From CAYXFD01 sp964464175 (GTDB lineage Bacteria > Cloacimonadota > Cloacimonadia > Cloacimonadales > JAJBBL01), in assembly GCA_964464175.1 (NCBI GenBank), contig CAYXFD010000003.1:1-64000 (forward strand): a DNA stretch of 64,000 bases, read 5' to 3'. Within the stretch, counting starts at the first letter, position 1. Each line of letters begins with the position of its first letter. The translations under genes were made by a program, and so were the position numbers. This document shows, in pieces, positions 62,506 to 64,000 of this stretch. The notes below the pieces were generated by a model, which saw only the letters and a program-made list of their open reading frames with translations, ran no database searches and was not told the origin of the DNA.

Positions 62506-63783
62506 TTAATCTCTCTTTCTACTAATACCGGATGGCAAACTGAGGGCAAAGAACACAGCCAGCATAAAAGAAAAAAGAGAGAAATATACAGCATAACGAT
62601 AGCTTCCCGAAATATCCTTCAGCAGACCTCCGGCAAGTGTTCCCGTGAAAGGTCCGATCCCCATAACGATAAGAGTTGCCAGTCCCCATATTTTGCCCAG
62701 ATTTTTCGCTCCGAAAACAGAACCTGTGTATCCAACCACTCCTCCCGGAATGATTGCCCAATAGATCGCAAAAAGTAAACAGGCTAACAAAGACCAATAT
62801 CGAAAATTACCGGATAATAGTAAAAACACGCATGCTGCCATCCCCAGAAAGGTACCAACAATCAGAATTCTTCTCCTTCCCTCCGCTTCCGTGTTACTTT
62901 TCTTAACCAATCTGTCTGCAATTACTCCCATTATGGGCATGGAAATTATCCCGATCAAACCTATAAGAGAATATGTTTTTATCGCTTCTCCCCGGGTCCA
63001 GGCTAAATCATCCGTCCAATAACTTATCACCTGAGTCCAGATTAGAAACTCAGCCATCATACTAAACAGAAAGGTGAGTATTACTCCCCACATCGCGTAA
63101 TAACCATAACACTGTTTTACGGTAAGTGACTCAGCTTGAACTCCTAAGTTTTTTTTGCTCTCTAAACCCGAAGGGCGCATCCCGTAATGTTCAGGATTTC
63201 TTTTGGCTATAAGAACAGCTAAACTCATCGCTATTAACATCAAAACACCCAGAATACGCATAGCTATCCGCCAATCATCAGATTCCCCCGATTCCATTAT
63301 ACCCCTGGTTAAATTAGTCAAGAGAAGCTGCGATAAGGGAGCTCCCATAAAAACAATTCCCCATATTGTGGCATAGGTCTTTCCAACAAACCATTTCCGT
63401 ACAGAAACAGTCGAAGTAACCCAGAGCATTCCGGTGGCCATACCACCGAGAAAACCAAAGGTGAGCAGATAAGAATGAAAACTATTGCTGTAACTGGTCA
63501 GATAGAAACCAAGAAAGGAAAAAACGGCAGCTATCAGATACGCCGGACGTGTTCCCCATCTGTCGAGCAGCAGACCACTGAAAAAGGCAGTTATCGCATA
63601 GAAAAGCATCATAAGGGAATAACCGAGACTTACCTGAGCCTGACTCCAACCCAATTGGGTGCTCATAGGATCCTTTAACAAGGCAAATGTCGCCCGATAA
63701 CCAAAAAGGCAAAACACTGCCAGCCAGGAAGTTAAAATGACAGATATTCTATACCACTTATCTTTGTTGCTCATTATGATCAT
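62506..63783 (-). CDS. MFS transporter (OFA/oxalate-formate-antiporter-like)
   Basis: Integral membrane protein of 425 residues with about 12 helices and a central loop near 205-220. The N-half has GYRATFALLKDP, WSQAQVSLGYSLMMLFYAITAFFSGLLLDRWGTRP (the MFS loop 2-3 signature is DRWGTR) and YLLTFGFLGGMATGMLWVTSTVSVRKWF, which resembles the OFA/monocarboxylate subgroup. The C-half has MGVIADRLVKKS. Carboxylate transport is a family-level guess. GAGGAG lies nine bases before the ATG. The gene is convergent to polA with 33 bases between stops and no visible terminator. Confidence 0.88.
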   Translation of the reverse strand: MIIMSNKDKWYRISVILTSWLAVFCLFGYRATFALLKDPMSTQLGWSQAQVSLGYSLMMLFYAITAFFSGLLLDRWGTRPAYLIAAVFSFLGFYLTSYSNSFHSYLLTFGFLGGMATGMLWVTSTVSVRKWFVGKTYATIWGIVFMGAPLSQLLLTNLTRGIMESGESDDWRIAMRILGVLMLIAMSLAVLIAKRNPEHYGMRPSGLESKKNLGVQAESLTVKQCYGYYAMWGVILTFLFSMMAEFLIWTQVISYWTDDLAWTRGEAIKTYSLIGLIGIISMPIMGVIADRLVKKSNTEAEGRRRILIVGTFLGMAACVFLLLSGNFRYWSLLACLLFAIYWAIIPGGVVGYTGSVFGAKNLGKIWGLATLIVMGIGPFTGTLAGGLLKDISGSYRYAVYFSLFSFMLAVFFALSLPSGISRKRD

Positions 63784-64000
63784 TTTTCTCTACTCCTCTT
63801 ACGCTGTTATACCTTTATGCTGAAAACGTTTTTCTTGGCAAATGTTTTTAACCTGCGATAAAGACTTGATAATTTCAGCGAAGTATTCCTTACCGGGTCA
63901 GGTATTAATTACACGCTCTTAGCCTTGTAGTTCCCTATTGGAGAGGATGTTTTGGTTGACTTAAATTGCAGTGCATATTATTTAGTAATAACTTACTGGC
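63784..64000. other. Right-edge intergenic sequence
   Basis: These 217 bases lie upstream of the minus-strand MFS gene and contain no gene that I can support. TTGACT at 63956-63961 is a possible plus-strand -35 box, but no good -10 box is found at 16-18 bases beyond it. The region is AT-rich and cut by the window edge. Confidence 0.4.

Overview
The window reads as a chromosomal segment of a Gram-negative, anaerobic-type bacterium of the Fibrobacterota-Chlorobiota-Bacteroidota (FCB) superphylum, most plausibly a Cloacimonadota relative. The evidence is a C-terminal type A (Por/T9SS-like) sorting signal starting NYPNPFNPST, two PorV/PorQ-family outer-membrane proteins, a CarboxypepD_reg/TonB-dependent receptor with ExbB-ExbD-ExbD-TonB, a MeaB GTPase (methylmalonyl-CoA pathway) and a GH57-based glycogen cluster. 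The phylum assignment is inference; there is no rRNA gene here. I saw no tRNA, rRNA, CRISPR array, insertion sequence or phage gene.

Bases 1-496 hold no convincing gene. They are a mosaic of short repeated modules and perfect inverted repeats. From 497 to 20248 every gene is on the minus strand: a transglutaminase/TPR protein, meaB, a small protein, lon, a radical SAM/SPASM protein, two small membrane proteins, rph (apparently with a damaged 5' end), a glycogen-metabolism run (glgP, a GH57 amylase, a glycogen-synthase-like glycosyltransferase, a debranching enzyme), gap, class II fba and a periplasmic parvulin-type foldase. Glycogen breakdown feeds glucose-1-phosphate toward the Gap/Fba part of glycolysis.

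A 523-base divergent region with a good sigma-54-type -24/-12 element opens the plus-strand block (20772-62472). First comes a type IV pilus locus: major pilin, pilT, two pseudopilins, pilM-N-O-P-like, secretin, an Ig-repeat lipoprotein, pilB, pilC. Then come three genes that fit methylthioadenosine salvage through a class II aldolase (mtnA, aldolase, mtaD), a PTS EIIA-like protein overlapping a PorV-like gene, glyS, an aspartate-type aminotransferase, purM and a lipoyl/octanoyl ligase.

From 44.7 to 59.5 kb is an envelope/secretion cassette: TonB-dependent receptor, ExbB, two ExbD, TonB, a large exported protein, a PorV-like protein, a second exported protein with a sorting domain, and a large lipoprotein. 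polA (with a degenerate proofreading domain) closes the block. A convergent MFS transporter lies on the minus strand at the right edge.

The most interesting items are the structured repeat mosaic at the left edge, the apparent frameshift in rph, the aldolase-type MTA salvage trio, the sigma-54 pilin promoter, the exported-protein/PorV cassette with shared calcium-loop-like motifs, and structured intergenic segments upstream of pilB and of the 57-kb lipoprotein. Homology calls come from recognising motifs by eye; no database search was run.
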